The position numbers and the translations under genes were made by a program. Source: Ruminococcus flavefaciens (GTDB lineage: Bacteria > Bacillota > Clostridia > Oscillospirales > Ruminococcaceae). From it: DNA of 64,000 nt. The notes under the pieces are model-generated. The model saw only the letters and a list, made by a program, of their open reading frames with translations, was not told where the DNA came from and searched no databases. Positions 26,758 to 34,945 of this stretch are shown here, piece by piece. The stretch lies in contig JAMPIL010000002.1 of assembly GCA_023662725.1 (NCBI GenBank), positions 62,001-126,000 on the forward strand, written 5' to 3'. Each line of letters begins with the position of its first letter. Positions within the stretch are counted from its first letter, which is position 1.

Positions 26758-28356
26758 ATGATCACAGTAAGCAATGTCAGCGTTCAGTTCGGAGGAACAA
26801 CGCTTTTCAAAAATGTAAATTTAAAATTCACAAACGGAAATTGTTATGGTGTTATAGGAGCAAACGGAGCAGGTAAGTCTACGTTTTTGCGTGTTTTATG
26901 CGGAGAGCTTGAACCGGCTTCCGGCGAAGTTTCAATGCCTAAGGAAGAGCGTCTGAGCGTTCTCAAACAGGATCACTTCGCTTATGACCAGTACACGGTG
27001 CTTGATACGGTTATAATGGGAAATGCTCGTCTTTATGAAATCATGCAGGAGAAGGAAACTCTTTACGCAAAAGAGGATTTTTCCGAAGAGGACGGCGTTA
27101 AGGCTTCTGAACTTGAGGGCGAATTTGCCGAGCTTAACGGTTGGGAGGCTGAATCCGACGCTTCAAAGCTTATTCAGGGACTCGGTCTTTCCGAAGATTT
27201 ACTTTATTCGCAGATGTCTTCGCTTTCAGGAAACGAAAAAGTGAAGGTTCTTCTGGCGCAGGCTCTTTTTGGAAATCCGGATATCATTCTTCTCGATGAG
27301 CCGACTAACCACCTCGATATTGATGCGGTAAAATGGCTTGAGGAGTTTCTTTCGGAATATTTTGGAACGGTTATCGTCGTTTCTCACGACCGTCATTTTC
27401 TTAATAATGTCTGCACCCATATCGTTGATATCGACTACAATAAAATCAAAATGTACGTCGGAAACTATGAATTCTGGTACGAATCAAGTCAGCTCATTCA
27501 GCGTATGATAAAGCAGCAGAACAAGAAAAACGAGGAAAAAATCAAGGAACTTAAAGATTTTATCGCAAGATTTTCGGCAAATAAGTCCAAATCCAATCAG
27601 GCAACTTCAAGACGTAAGCTTATCGAAAAGCTCACAGTTGAAGAGCTTCCTGCTTCAAGCAGAAGATATCCGTTTATCGGTTTCGATATGGACAGAGAGC
27701 TTGGCAAGGATATTCTTCAGGTCGAAGGACTTACTAAAACTGTTGACGGGGTTAAGCTTCTTGATAACGTAAGCTTTACTCTCGGAAGAACCGACAAGGT
27801 CGCTTTTATCGGTGAGAGCGAACAGGCAATAACAATGCTTTTCAAAATTCTGAATGAAGAGGAAGAGCCTGATTCCGGAACGTTCAAATGGGGAGTTTCG
27901 GTAACATCTTCATATATGCCTGTTGACAACTCCGAGTATTTCAATGGCTGCGAGCTTTCTATCCTCGATTGGATACGTCAGTATTCGGTCAAGAACGAAA
28001 CTGAAACGTACCTGCGTGGTTTTCTCGGAAGAATGCTTTTCTCAGGCGATGACGTGTATAAGCCTGTAAATGTGCTTTCGGGAGGAGAAAAGGTTCGTTG
28101 TATGTTTTCAAGAATGATGCTTTTCGGTTCGAATGTTCTCATGCTCGATAGACCGACCAATCATCTTGATCTTGAAAGTATCACAGCTGTTAACAACAGT
28201 CTTGTGAACTTCAAAGGAGTCGTTCTGCTTGCTTCCCACGACCACGAGATACTCCAAACCACGGCAAACCGTATTATTGAATTAACTCCTGACGGATGTA
28301 TAGACAGACAGGGAACATACGAAGAATTTATCGAGTTTAAGAAAAATAATAATTAA
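26758..28356 (+). CDS. ABC-F family ATPase (YkpA/YbiT type), second ATP site degenerate
   Basis: ABC-F proteins have two ATPase domains and no membrane part, and many act on the ribosome. The first domain is intact: Walker A GANGAGKS (34-41), signature SLSGNE, Walker B ILLDEPTNHLD. The second is unusual: the Walker A position reads IGESEQAIT (351-359), lacking the Lys, and the Walker B Glu is Arg465 (LMLDRPTNHLD), although LSGGEK and the SHD switch remain. The linker (about 242-300) is the charged, helical P-site tRNA motif. Non-canonical second sites occur in YkpA-type relatives as I recall, but this one looks further decayed. The start follows GGAGG. Confidence 0.88.
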   Translation: MITVSNVSVQFGGTTLFKNVNLKFTNGNCYGVIGANGAGKSTFLRVLCGELEPASGEVSMPKEERLSVLKQDHFAYDQYTVLDTVIMGNARLYEIMQEKETLYAKEDFSEEDGVKASELEGEFAELNGWEAESDASKLIQGLGLSEDLLYSQMSSLSGNEKVKVLLAQALFGNPDIILLDEPTNHLDIDAVKWLEEFLSEYFGTVIVVSHDRHFLNNVCTHIVDIDYNKIKMYVGNYEFWYESSQLIQRMIKQQNKKNEEKIKELKDFIARFSANKSKSNQATSRRKLIEKLTVEELPASSRRYPFIGFDMDRELGKDILQVEGLTKTVDGVKLLDNVSFTLGRTDKVAFIGESEQAITMLFKILNEEEEPDSGTFKWGVSVTSSYMPVDNSEYFNGCELSILDWIRQYSVKNETETYLRGFLGRMLFSGDDVYKPVNVLSGGEKVRCMFSRMMLFGSNVLMLDRPTNHLDLESITAVNNSLVNFKGVVLLASHDHEILQTTANRIIELTPDGCIDRQGTYEEFIEFKKNNN

Positions 28357-28368
28357 GGAGAAAAAATT

Positions 28369-28878
28369 ATGCAGTGTAAATATTGCGGACAGGAAATGAA
28401 AGCCGGCGCACAATTCTGCGCAAACTGCGGAGCAAATAATGCTGATAATACAAGTTTATCATCAGGAACAACTGTTTCGGACAGCTCATTTCCTGTAAAC
28501 GACTTCAATGGAAAGAAGAAAAGTAAAGAGAAATTGTTTACTACTCTTGCGGTTATCCTTTTGATCGTTATTGTAGCTGTAGTAAGACTGAGCAACCTGG
28601 ACGCATATCGTGTTAAAGGCGGTCATCCGAATCTTTATCCAAATACAACATGGGAAGACGCCTTGAAAGACGTATGTAAAAAGTCGAAATGGAAGTCTTA
28701 TAAAGAGGACGGAGAAAGATACGTTAAATATACAGGAGTTGTAAAAAGCGACGGCGATAAGCTTGAGATTATTTTCAAAGTAAAAGGCGATGAATTTTCC
28801 GTTGAGTCAATTGAAAAAGACGGAGATGATGTCAGCATAATAAGCGCCGTGAGGGACATTTTCTCAGGAGATTTATAA
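28369..28878 (+). CDS. Zinc-ribbon membrane protein, unknown function
   Basis: Residues 3-21 form a zinc ribbon (CKYCGQEM, CANCGA). A Ser/Asn-rich linker leads to a single membrane helix (about 58-77), then a C-terminal domain of about 90 residues with alternating Lys and Glu. The zinc ribbon is expected in the cytoplasm, and the C-terminal domain outside. Proteins of this design are common in Clostridia but their role is not known. The start follows AAGGAG, 12 bases after the ABC-F stop. Confidence 0.75.
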   Translation: MQCKYCGQEMKAGAQFCANCGANNADNTSLSSGTTVSDSSFPVNDFNGKKKSKEKLFTTLAVILLIVIVAVVRLSNLDAYRVKGGHPNLYPNTTWEDALKDVCKKSKWKSYKEDGERYVKYTGVVKSDGDKLEIIFKVKGDEFSVESIEKDGDDVSIISAVRDIFSGDL

Positions 28879-28887
28879 AATAAAATT

Positions 28888-28915
28888 CCCCGATTCTCAT
28901 GAATCGGGGTTTCTT
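28888..28915. terminator. Bidirectional terminator between convergent genes
   Basis: A 9-bp perfect stem, CCCCGATTC with GAATCGGGG and loop TCAT, has AAAATT on one side and TTTCTTTT on the other. The stop codon of the minus-strand gene lies in its loop. Confidence 0.88.
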
Positions 28916-30369
28916 TTATATAAGTAATAATAAAAATTTTTTTCGTAATATGAAAATTCACTTTCCGCAACGCAGCTATAATTGGAGAATGAAGATTTAT
29001 TTCCGTCAGAACTTCGTACGACAATATAATCCGGGATACCGTTTTCAACGTAATATTGCTGACTTGAAAGCATTGTTTCAAGTCCGGTGTTATTACGGCA
29101 GAAATATTTGAATTGAGGAACTATACCCGAAGAAAGATAAAATCCTCCGTCAAGAAAATCGTAGTTGAGAAGAGTGGGATTTTCAGTCTGATTAATGATC
29201 TCTGCAAACTGATACTGTGGAAGCTCATTTTTTTTATATTTCATAAGGTAAATATTCGGACAAAGCAGAAAACAGCTTCCAACACAGACTGTAAATGCTG
29301 TTCCTGAGCAGATAATAGTCGGCAGTTTTATTTTATTTAGCTTATTTTCGGCAAACGAAATTATAAAAGCCGTTGAAATGGGAACAAATGCAGCTAAAAT
29401 AAGGGGATAGTAGCGGTAGCTGAGGCGACCTGCAAATACAAACAGAAAAGCGGTCAGCATAGTAATTACAGTATAAGTCAAGTCTGTACGATTCTTTTGA
29501 ATCGCCGCCGTCAAGTTTCCTATAGAAATTACAGCGAATCCAATCGGCATGAAAGAATAGGTGAAAACGAATCCGTTTTTGAGGTTTTCGAGTAAGGAGG
29601 ATTTTTCTTCCGTACCGCTGTAAACGAAGAGATTATCATAAAAGTAGACTTCAAAAAGGCTTTGGAGCGAATCGTTTGCCGTAAAGAATATGATTATTGG
29701 AATCGAAACTGCTCCTACTCCAAGAATTATCATCGAACACATCCTTACGAGTTTTATTATATTTTTTCTATAGAAAAAAACTGCGGTGAAAAAAAATCCT
29801 GCGTAAAATCCAAGCAGAGTGAATTTTGTCCACAAAATTATGCCGGAGAGAATTCCGATAAAAAACGAATCACGGTCGGATAACTCATTTTTTCCGCAAA
29901 ATGTTTTTAGTCCGATAAAGTATGAACATAGTATCAGCGGCATACAAAATTCTTCGGCGCTGTCACCGTGGCAGAAGGCCTTTGAAGTATAAATAGCAGC
30001 GGCTGTCATCGGAATTGTCCAGATATGACGTGATTTACACTGAAACAGCAGTATTTTGTACGAAAGCCAAAGAAACCATGAACAGAAAGCTGCTTCTATA
30101 AGAAAAACACCGAAAAAGGAATTGTCTGAAACGGTCGCTGCAAGAGCGTGTAGCAGATAAATCACAGGACCTTTATGCTCGAAAAGATCACGGTAGGGCA
30201 TCGCTCCGTTAAGCATTGCACGTCCGACAGTCATATAGCAGTTAGCGTCAGTCCAGTCGTTTATCGGGTATAGTGGCGATGATTTAGAGCATATCAGAAT
30301 TGCGGTAAATGCGGTAATAAGAATAAAAATAAACTCCGTATAACGGATTTTTGTGGATTTATCTTGCAT
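28897..30369 (-). CDS. GT-C family membrane glycosyltransferase
   Basis: The 490-residue protein has about 10-12 membrane segments. The first outside loop holds NDWTDANCYMTVGRAML and, further on, RDLFEHKGPVIYLLHAL, the usual acidic motif of GT39/ArnT-like transferases, which use polyprenyl-phosphate sugars. It should add a sugar to a lipid, polymer or protein outside the membrane; donor and acceptor are not known. AAAGGAG precedes the ATG. It points away from ddh and has a promoter overlapping that of ddh. Confidence 0.75.
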   Translation of the reverse strand: MQDKSTKIRYTEFIFILITAFTAILICSKSSPLYPINDWTDANCYMTVGRAMLNGAMPYRDLFEHKGPVIYLLHALAATVSDNSFFGVFLIEAAFCSWFLWLSYKILLFQCKSRHIWTIPMTAAAIYTSKAFCHGDSAEEFCMPLILCSYFIGLKTFCGKNELSDRDSFFIGILSGIILWTKFTLLGFYAGFFFTAVFFYRKNIIKLVRMCSMIILGVGAVSIPIIIFFTANDSLQSLFEVYFYDNLFVYSGTEEKSSLLENLKNGFVFTYSFMPIGFAVISIGNLTAAIQKNRTDLTYTVITMLTAFLFVFAGRLSYRYYPLILAAFVPISTAFIISFAENKLNKIKLPTIICSGTAFTVCVGSCFLLCPNIYLMKYKKNELPQYQFAEIINQTENPTLLNYDFLDGGFYLSSGIVPQFKYFCRNNTGLETMLSSQQYYVENGIPDYIVVRSSDGNKSSFSNYSCVAESEFSYYEKNFYYYLYKRNPDS

Positions 30370-30392
30370 TTTCCTACTCCTTTAAAAAAATC

Positions 30393-30421
30393 TTTACAAT
30401 AAAATAAAAATGTGATATAAT
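30393..30421 (+). promoter_or_regulatory. Promoter of ddh
   Basis: TTTACA and TATAAT are separated by 17 bases, with TGTGA before the -10. It overlaps the minus-strand promoter at 30417-30445. Confidence 0.75.
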
Positions 30422-30445
30422 AAAATTGTTTCTTAATTATATCAA
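30417..30445 (-). promoter_or_regulatory. Promoter of the GT-C glycosyltransferase gene
   Basis: On the minus strand, TTGATA and TATTAT are 17 bases apart. Its -10 box overlaps that of ddh on the other strand, so the two promoters face through the same bases and may exclude each other. Confidence 0.5.
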
Positions 30446-30462
30446 ATCAGGAGGAATTTTCA

Positions 30463-31452
30463 ATGAGCAAAATCAGAATTGGAATTGCAGGCTACGGCAA
30501 TCTTGGAAAAGGCGTTGAGCTTGCAATAAGACAAAATGACGATATGGAGCTTGCAGGTATCTTCACAAGGCGCGATCCTTCAACTGTAAAACCGCTGACA
30601 GCAGACGCAAAGGTTTATAAACTTGACGATGCTGAAAAAATGCAGGGTGATGTTGACGTCATGATAATCTGCGGAGGAAGCGCTACTGATCTTCCGGAGC
30701 AGACACCAGCGCTTGCAAAATATTTTAACGTTATCGACAGTTTCGATACTCATGCCAGAATACCGGAGCATTTCGCAAATGTTGATAAAGCTGCAAAGGA
30801 GAACAGTCATCTTGCGCTTATCTCGCTTGGCTGGGATCCGGGACTTTTCTCGCTCAACAGACTTTATGCTGAGTCGATTCTTCCAAACGGAAAGAGTTAT
30901 ACATTCTGGGGCAAAGGTGTAAGCCAGGGACATTCCGACGCTATAAGACGTGTTGAAGGCGTTAAGAGAGGTATTCAGTATACTGTTCCAATCGAATCGG
31001 CTATGGACGCAGTCCGCAGCGGAAGTCAGCCGGAGCTTGCAACTCGTCAGAAGCATTTAAGAGAGTGCTACGTTGTTGCAGAAGAGGGCGCAGATCTTGC
31101 CAAGATCGAAGAAACTATCAAGGGCATGAAAAATTACTTTGATGAATATGATACAACAGTTAATTTCATTACTGAAGAGGAATTTGACGCTGTTCACAAT
31201 AAAATGCCGCACGGCGGATTTGTTATGAGAAGCGGTTTCACAGGAGACGGCGAAAAAACGCATCAGATGATCGAGTATTCGCTTAAACTTGAATCGAATC
31301 CGGAATTCACAGCAAGCGTACTTATCTGCTATGCAAGAGCCTTGAGCCGACTCAAAGCAGAGGGGGCAACAGGCTGTAAAACCGCATTTGATATTGCTCC
31401 GGCATATCTTTCAAAACTTAGCGGAGAGGAACTCAGAGCTTCCATGCTTTAA
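30463..31452 (+). CDS. ddh: meso-Diaminopimelate dehydrogenase
   Basis: Ddh makes meso-diaminopimelate from tetrahydrodipicolinate, ammonia and NADPH in one step, supplying peptidoglycan and lysine. The N-terminal Rossmann motif is IGIAGYGNLGKGVE (residues 5-18). SLGWDPGLFSLNR and GVSQGHSDAIRRVEGV are specific for the family. The 329 residues are full length. GGAGG precedes the ATG. It is preceded by a promoter and followed by a terminator, so it is probably a single-gene unit. Confidence 0.95.
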   Translation: MSKIRIGIAGYGNLGKGVELAIRQNDDMELAGIFTRRDPSTVKPLTADAKVYKLDDAEKMQGDVDVMIICGGSATDLPEQTPALAKYFNVIDSFDTHARIPEHFANVDKAAKENSHLALISLGWDPGLFSLNRLYAESILPNGKSYTFWGKGVSQGHSDAIRRVEGVKRGIQYTVPIESAMDAVRSGSQPELATRQKHLRECYVVAEEGADLAKIEETIKGMKNYFDEYDTTVNFITEEEFDAVHNKMPHGGFVMRSGFTGDGEKTHQMIEYSLKLESNPEFTASVLICYARALSRLKAEGATGCKTAFDIAPAYLSKLSGEELRASML

Positions 31453-31458
31453 AAATCT

Positions 31459-31494
31459 GAAGCTGACTTACGAAAGTAAGCCGGCTTCTTTTAT
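31459..31494 (+). terminator. Terminator after ddh
   Basis: A 13-bp stem with one mismatch (GAAGCTGACTTAC with GTAAGCCGGCTTC) and a GAAA loop is followed by TTTTAT. It lies next to the end of the convergent GGDEF gene. Confidence 0.85.
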
Positions 31495-33284
31495 ATATAG
31501 GCGTTTTTCTTCAGAAGAGCCGTAACCGTTCTTCCGATAATTGCGAGATAATTTATATCGGAAACCGCCCATTTTTTAAATCTACCTATATAGCAGAAAG
31601 AGATCATTCCCTTGATAAGACTGTCCTCTGTCATGAGATACTGAACTGCTCCTCCGATATTCTGCTCGGTCAGTTTAGCAAAAGCGGAGTCATCACGTCC
31701 TTCAAGCTCGTTAATATTATCAATAACGAAAATGCCGTCACCGGAAAATCTCTCTGTATAGCGATTTTCAAAAAGGTAAGAAGCATTTTTGGATTGAGCG
31801 TTTCCGCAGCTTAAAATAAGGTTCATGTCGTTTCCGGCAAAAACGCATATATCGTCGATAGCGAACTGAGTGCGGATCTGCTCTAAAAGAACAGAAATAT
31901 CGGGAATCCTTCCAAGAACGAGACTTTCGGCAAGCTGTCCGACAAATCCGAGTTTTTCAGTTGCGTTATCTTTTCCGCCAAGAAAAACGATTTTATTTTC
32001 AATATCCTTTTCAACAGGACCATGCTTTTCTATATCGTAGATAACATACCGGTTCTGACCTTTCTGCTGGGCGATATACAAAGCTTTATCCGCTTGCATG
32101 AAGAGTTCGTCATAGTCGGAGCTGTCGACAGGATAAGTTGAAGCGCCCATAGAACAGGTAAGACGGAAGTTCTCAAATCTGTCGGCGAAAGCGAACTCGG
32201 TGTTGGTTCGTATCGCACGGAGAATACCACGAAGATCCTCTTCATCTCGTGTTTCTTCAAGAACTATGAGAAAACCGCTGCCGCTGATTCTTCCGGCAAG
32301 ACCTCTTGTATTGATCTCTGTTTTAATGATTCCGGCGATAGTATAAATGACTTCGTCGCCGAAAAGATGACCGTAACTGCTGTTTATTTCAGCGAAATTA
32401 TCAATATCAACAATGACCAGATTTATGTTATACGAAGGTTTTTCAGCAAGAATTTTCATAGCAAAAGAGGTTATGGCACGTTTATTGAGAAGTCCGGAGA
32501 GCGAATCTTTATTGGCTTCAAGGGCAAGATTTATATCTTTGCTTTTCTGACGTGAGCTTACTACGGAAATGATTCCGTTTACCTTTTTATGTTCAGGATC
32601 GTCATAACGGGTTATACCTCGGAAAAGACAGAATTCTCTTGTTCTTCCTCCTGTCAGAACAGACGACTCAAATTCGTAATCGAACCGATAAACTCCGTTT
32701 TTGATATCACGACACAGGCTGTTGAAAGTTTCGATATAACGTGAGGGGATGAATCCGGAATTGATGGCTTCTTTCCGCCATTTTTCAAGCTCTTCATCGG
32801 CGAGGAGGATCTCACGGAAGCAATCGAACATATAAATTCGGATTTTTTTCGTTTCAAAGCTGTATTCAAATGCAAGATCGCTTATAAGACTGAGAATATT
32901 GCGGTATTCCGAGATTTTTCGTTCACGTATCAAAGAAAGCTTTTCAAGAGAAAAAACATCGCTGAAAGAGATACTGAAAAGCGGCTCTTGCTCATGAATA
33001 TGTGAAATTTTTTTTATAGAAGCGAGAACATAGCGTAAATATCCGTTTAATCCTTTCATACGGATAACGGTACGGCGAATTTCTCCGTCATTGACATTTT
33101 CAATGCATTCAAGGATATTTGGAAAATCTTCGTCATAGATAGTACGTCGGATAGAATATGTAACATCGTTGCCGAAATAGCTGAAAAAATACTCGTCTGC
33201 GCTTTGCGTATGCAAGCTTTTATCAACGACTACTCTTCCTATAAGATATAATTTTTCATTCAGAAATTCAAAAGAATCATTCAT
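31491..33284 (-). CDS. GGDEF-domain protein with degenerate SGSGF motif
   Basis: The 597 residues contain PAS-like N-terminal regions (about 1-245), a GGDEF domain (about 255-420) and a GAF-like C-terminal region (about 430-590). The domain has the usual start (DSLSGLLNKRAI) and the DIDNFAEINSSYGHLFGDEV helix, but the catalytic GGDEF loop reads SGSGF (residues 334-338). Both acidic residues are lost, so it is probably not an active diguanylate cyclase, and may bind GTP or c-di-GMP as a receptor instead. No membrane segment is obvious. A promoter lies upstream on the same strand. Confidence 0.85.
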   Translation of the reverse strand: MNDSFEFLNEKLYLIGRVVVDKSLHTQSADEYFFSYFGNDVTYSIRRTIYDEDFPNILECIENVNDGEIRRTVIRMKGLNGYLRYVLASIKKISHIHEQEPLFSISFSDVFSLEKLSLIRERKISEYRNILSLISDLAFEYSFETKKIRIYMFDCFREILLADEELEKWRKEAINSGFIPSRYIETFNSLCRDIKNGVYRFDYEFESSVLTGGRTREFCLFRGITRYDDPEHKKVNGIISVVSSRQKSKDINLALEANKDSLSGLLNKRAITSFAMKILAEKPSYNINLVIVDIDNFAEINSSYGHLFGDEVIYTIAGIIKTEINTRGLAGRISGSGFLIVLEETRDEEDLRGILRAIRTNTEFAFADRFENFRLTCSMGASTYPVDSSDYDELFMQADKALYIAQQKGQNRYVIYDIEKHGPVEKDIENKIVFLGGKDNATEKLGFVGQLAESLVLGRIPDISVLLEQIRTQFAIDDICVFAGNDMNLILSCGNAQSKNASYLFENRYTERFSGDGIFVIDNINELEGRDDSAFAKLTEQNIGGAVQYLMTEDSLIKGMISFCYIGRFKKWAVSDINYLAIIGRTVTALLKKNAYI

Positions 33285-33322
33285 TGATCTGCCTCCTTTC
33301 TATGAAAACAAGTTCATGATTA

Positions 33323-33351
33323 ATTATAACATGATAACAGAATAAGGTCAA
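33323..33351 (-). promoter_or_regulatory. Promoter of the GGDEF gene
   Basis: On the minus strand TTGACC and TATAAT are separated by 17 bases, with TGT before the -10. Confidence 0.75.
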
Positions 33352-33486
33352 GGATAAAAGAATTGTTGAATTTACTAAAAATTAACATATTTTTTCGCAG
33401 CTTCATCACAATTATGTTATATAATTATAAATAATTATATCTATGGTAAGGAGGAGTGTGCCGTTAGATAATATCGGCAGGGGAAT

Positions 33487-34683
33487 ATGGATAAACAGGA
33501 AATAAAAAGAGGGGTTTTTGTCGCAGCTCTTGCAGTTGCTGTCTGCGTTATAGTTCAGAATTTTTCGTATGTTCAGGGATTGGCGGGAATAGCGCTTAAA
33601 GCTCTTGAACCGCTTTTTATTGGATGCATAATGGCTTATATTTTTAATATAATAATGAACTTTTTTGAAAAGCATTATTTTCCGAAAAAAAACAACAAAT
33701 TTATAAACGGCTCACGAAGACCGCTTTGCCTGCTTTTTTCGTTTGCGATAACTATAGCTATAATCGTTCTTGTGCTCAATATTATAATTCCGGAGATAAT
33801 TAATGCAATAAAGCTGATGTATTCAGTAATTCCTCCGCTTTTTATAAAATGCAGAGACTGGGCAATGGTCAAACTTGAAGAATATCCTGATATTCAGAAA
33901 GAAATTAACAATATTGAACTTGATACGGCTTCTATTGCTGAAAAAGTCACCGATCACGCTTTCGGACTTTTTAACTCGGTAATTTCTCTTATCGGAACTA
34001 TTACAGCAACTGTGACCAATCTTATTCTTGGAATCATTTTTGCGATATATCTTCTTCTCCGAAAGGATAAGCTTAAAGAAGATCTTAACCGTTTTCAGAA
34101 CCTTTTTATAAGCGATAAGATAAATAAAAAAATAAATAGATTCTTTTCGGTTGCACACGAAACATTTACAAACTTTTTTATCGGTCAGTTCATAGAGGCG
34201 ATCATTATCGGAACGCTTACTTTTATCGGAGCTTCTATTCTGCGTCTTCCGTATGCGGCGATGACAGGAACTATCGTTGGCGTAACCGCTCTTATTCCGA
34301 TAGTCGGCGCTTTCGTCGGAGCTGCTTTGAGCGCGTTCATTATTTTTACGGAAAGTCCGAAACAGGCGCTTATATTTCTTATATTCCTTATCATTTTACA
34401 ACAATTCGAAACTAATGTAATTTATCCGAAGGTCGTTGGTTCTTCGATAGGACTGCCTGGAATATGGGTTCTCGCTTCGGTAACACTTGGCGGCGGACTT
34501 TGCGGAATAATGGGAATGATGCTTGGCGTTCCTCTTGCCGCAACCCTTTATAAACTTTATTTTGAAACTATAGAACAGAAAGAGGGAAGGAGTCTTTCTG
34601 ATACTGAAAGCAGTAATGAGAAAAAAGCCGTCAAACCTGATACTTCACCGGCAAAGCAGACAAAGATACAGAAAAATAAATAA
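33487..34683 (+). CDS. AI-2E family transporter (membrane permease)
   Basis: The 398-residue protein has eight membrane segments typical of the AI-2E/UPF0118 family, including the diagnostic GQFIEAIIIGTLTFIGASIL near residue 235 and a C-terminal hydrophobic core (GLPGIWVLASVTLGGGLCG). Members export autoinducer-2 in some bacteria or exchange Na+/H+ in others; the substrate cannot be told here. The cytoplasmic C-terminus (about 360-398) is Lys/Ser-rich. The ATG follows AGGGGAA. No convincing promoter was found in the 200 bases upstream. Confidence 0.85.
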   Translation: MDKQEIKRGVFVAALAVAVCVIVQNFSYVQGLAGIALKALEPLFIGCIMAYIFNIIMNFFEKHYFPKKNNKFINGSRRPLCLLFSFAITIAIIVLVLNIIIPEIINAIKLMYSVIPPLFIKCRDWAMVKLEEYPDIQKEINNIELDTASIAEKVTDHAFGLFNSVISLIGTITATVTNLILGIIFAIYLLLRKDKLKEDLNRFQNLFISDKINKKINRFFSVAHETFTNFFIGQFIEAIIIGTLTFIGASILRLPYAAMTGTIVGVTALIPIVGAFVGAALSAFIIFTESPKQALIFLIFLIILQQFETNVIYPKVVGSSIGLPGIWVLASVTLGGGLCGIMGMMLGVPLAATLYKLYFETIEQKEGRSLSDTESSNEKKAVKPDTSPAKQTKIQKNK

Positions 34684-34789
34684 AATCTCTTATTTGAACA
34701 AATTATGCAAACAAATTTCAATGTTTTTATAAACAGTTTTTTCGCAGAAATAATAAACACCTGTATTTTGTATTTCTAAAAATTAACGA

Positions 34790-34822
34790 TTAAGCAATTT
34801 GTAATATCTTCAAACTGCTTAA
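34790..34822. other. Inverted repeat upstream of the pfl locus
   Basis: TTAAGCA and TGCTTAA flank a short loop, extended by pairs around one mismatch (TTAAGCAATTTG with CAAACTGCTTAA). It lies 56 bases before the pfl -35 box. It has no T run, so it could be an operator instead of a terminator. Nothing else was recognised in 34684-34877. Confidence 0.4.
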
Positions 34823-34877
34823 CGGCTCTCTGTATGTATGCTTACTAAATTTTTTCATTTAATTTTGAAATTTGAGA

Positions 34878-34906
34878 TTGACAAAGCCGATTCAATGTGT
34901 TACAAT
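34878..34906 (+). promoter_or_regulatory. Promoter of the pyruvate formate-lyase locus
   Basis: TTGACA and TACAAT are separated by 17 bases, with TGTG before the -10. The start codon is 40 bases downstream. Confidence 0.8.
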
Positions 34907-34945
34907 AACAACGGTAAATTTAATAAAGAAGGAGTCCTGAAAAAA

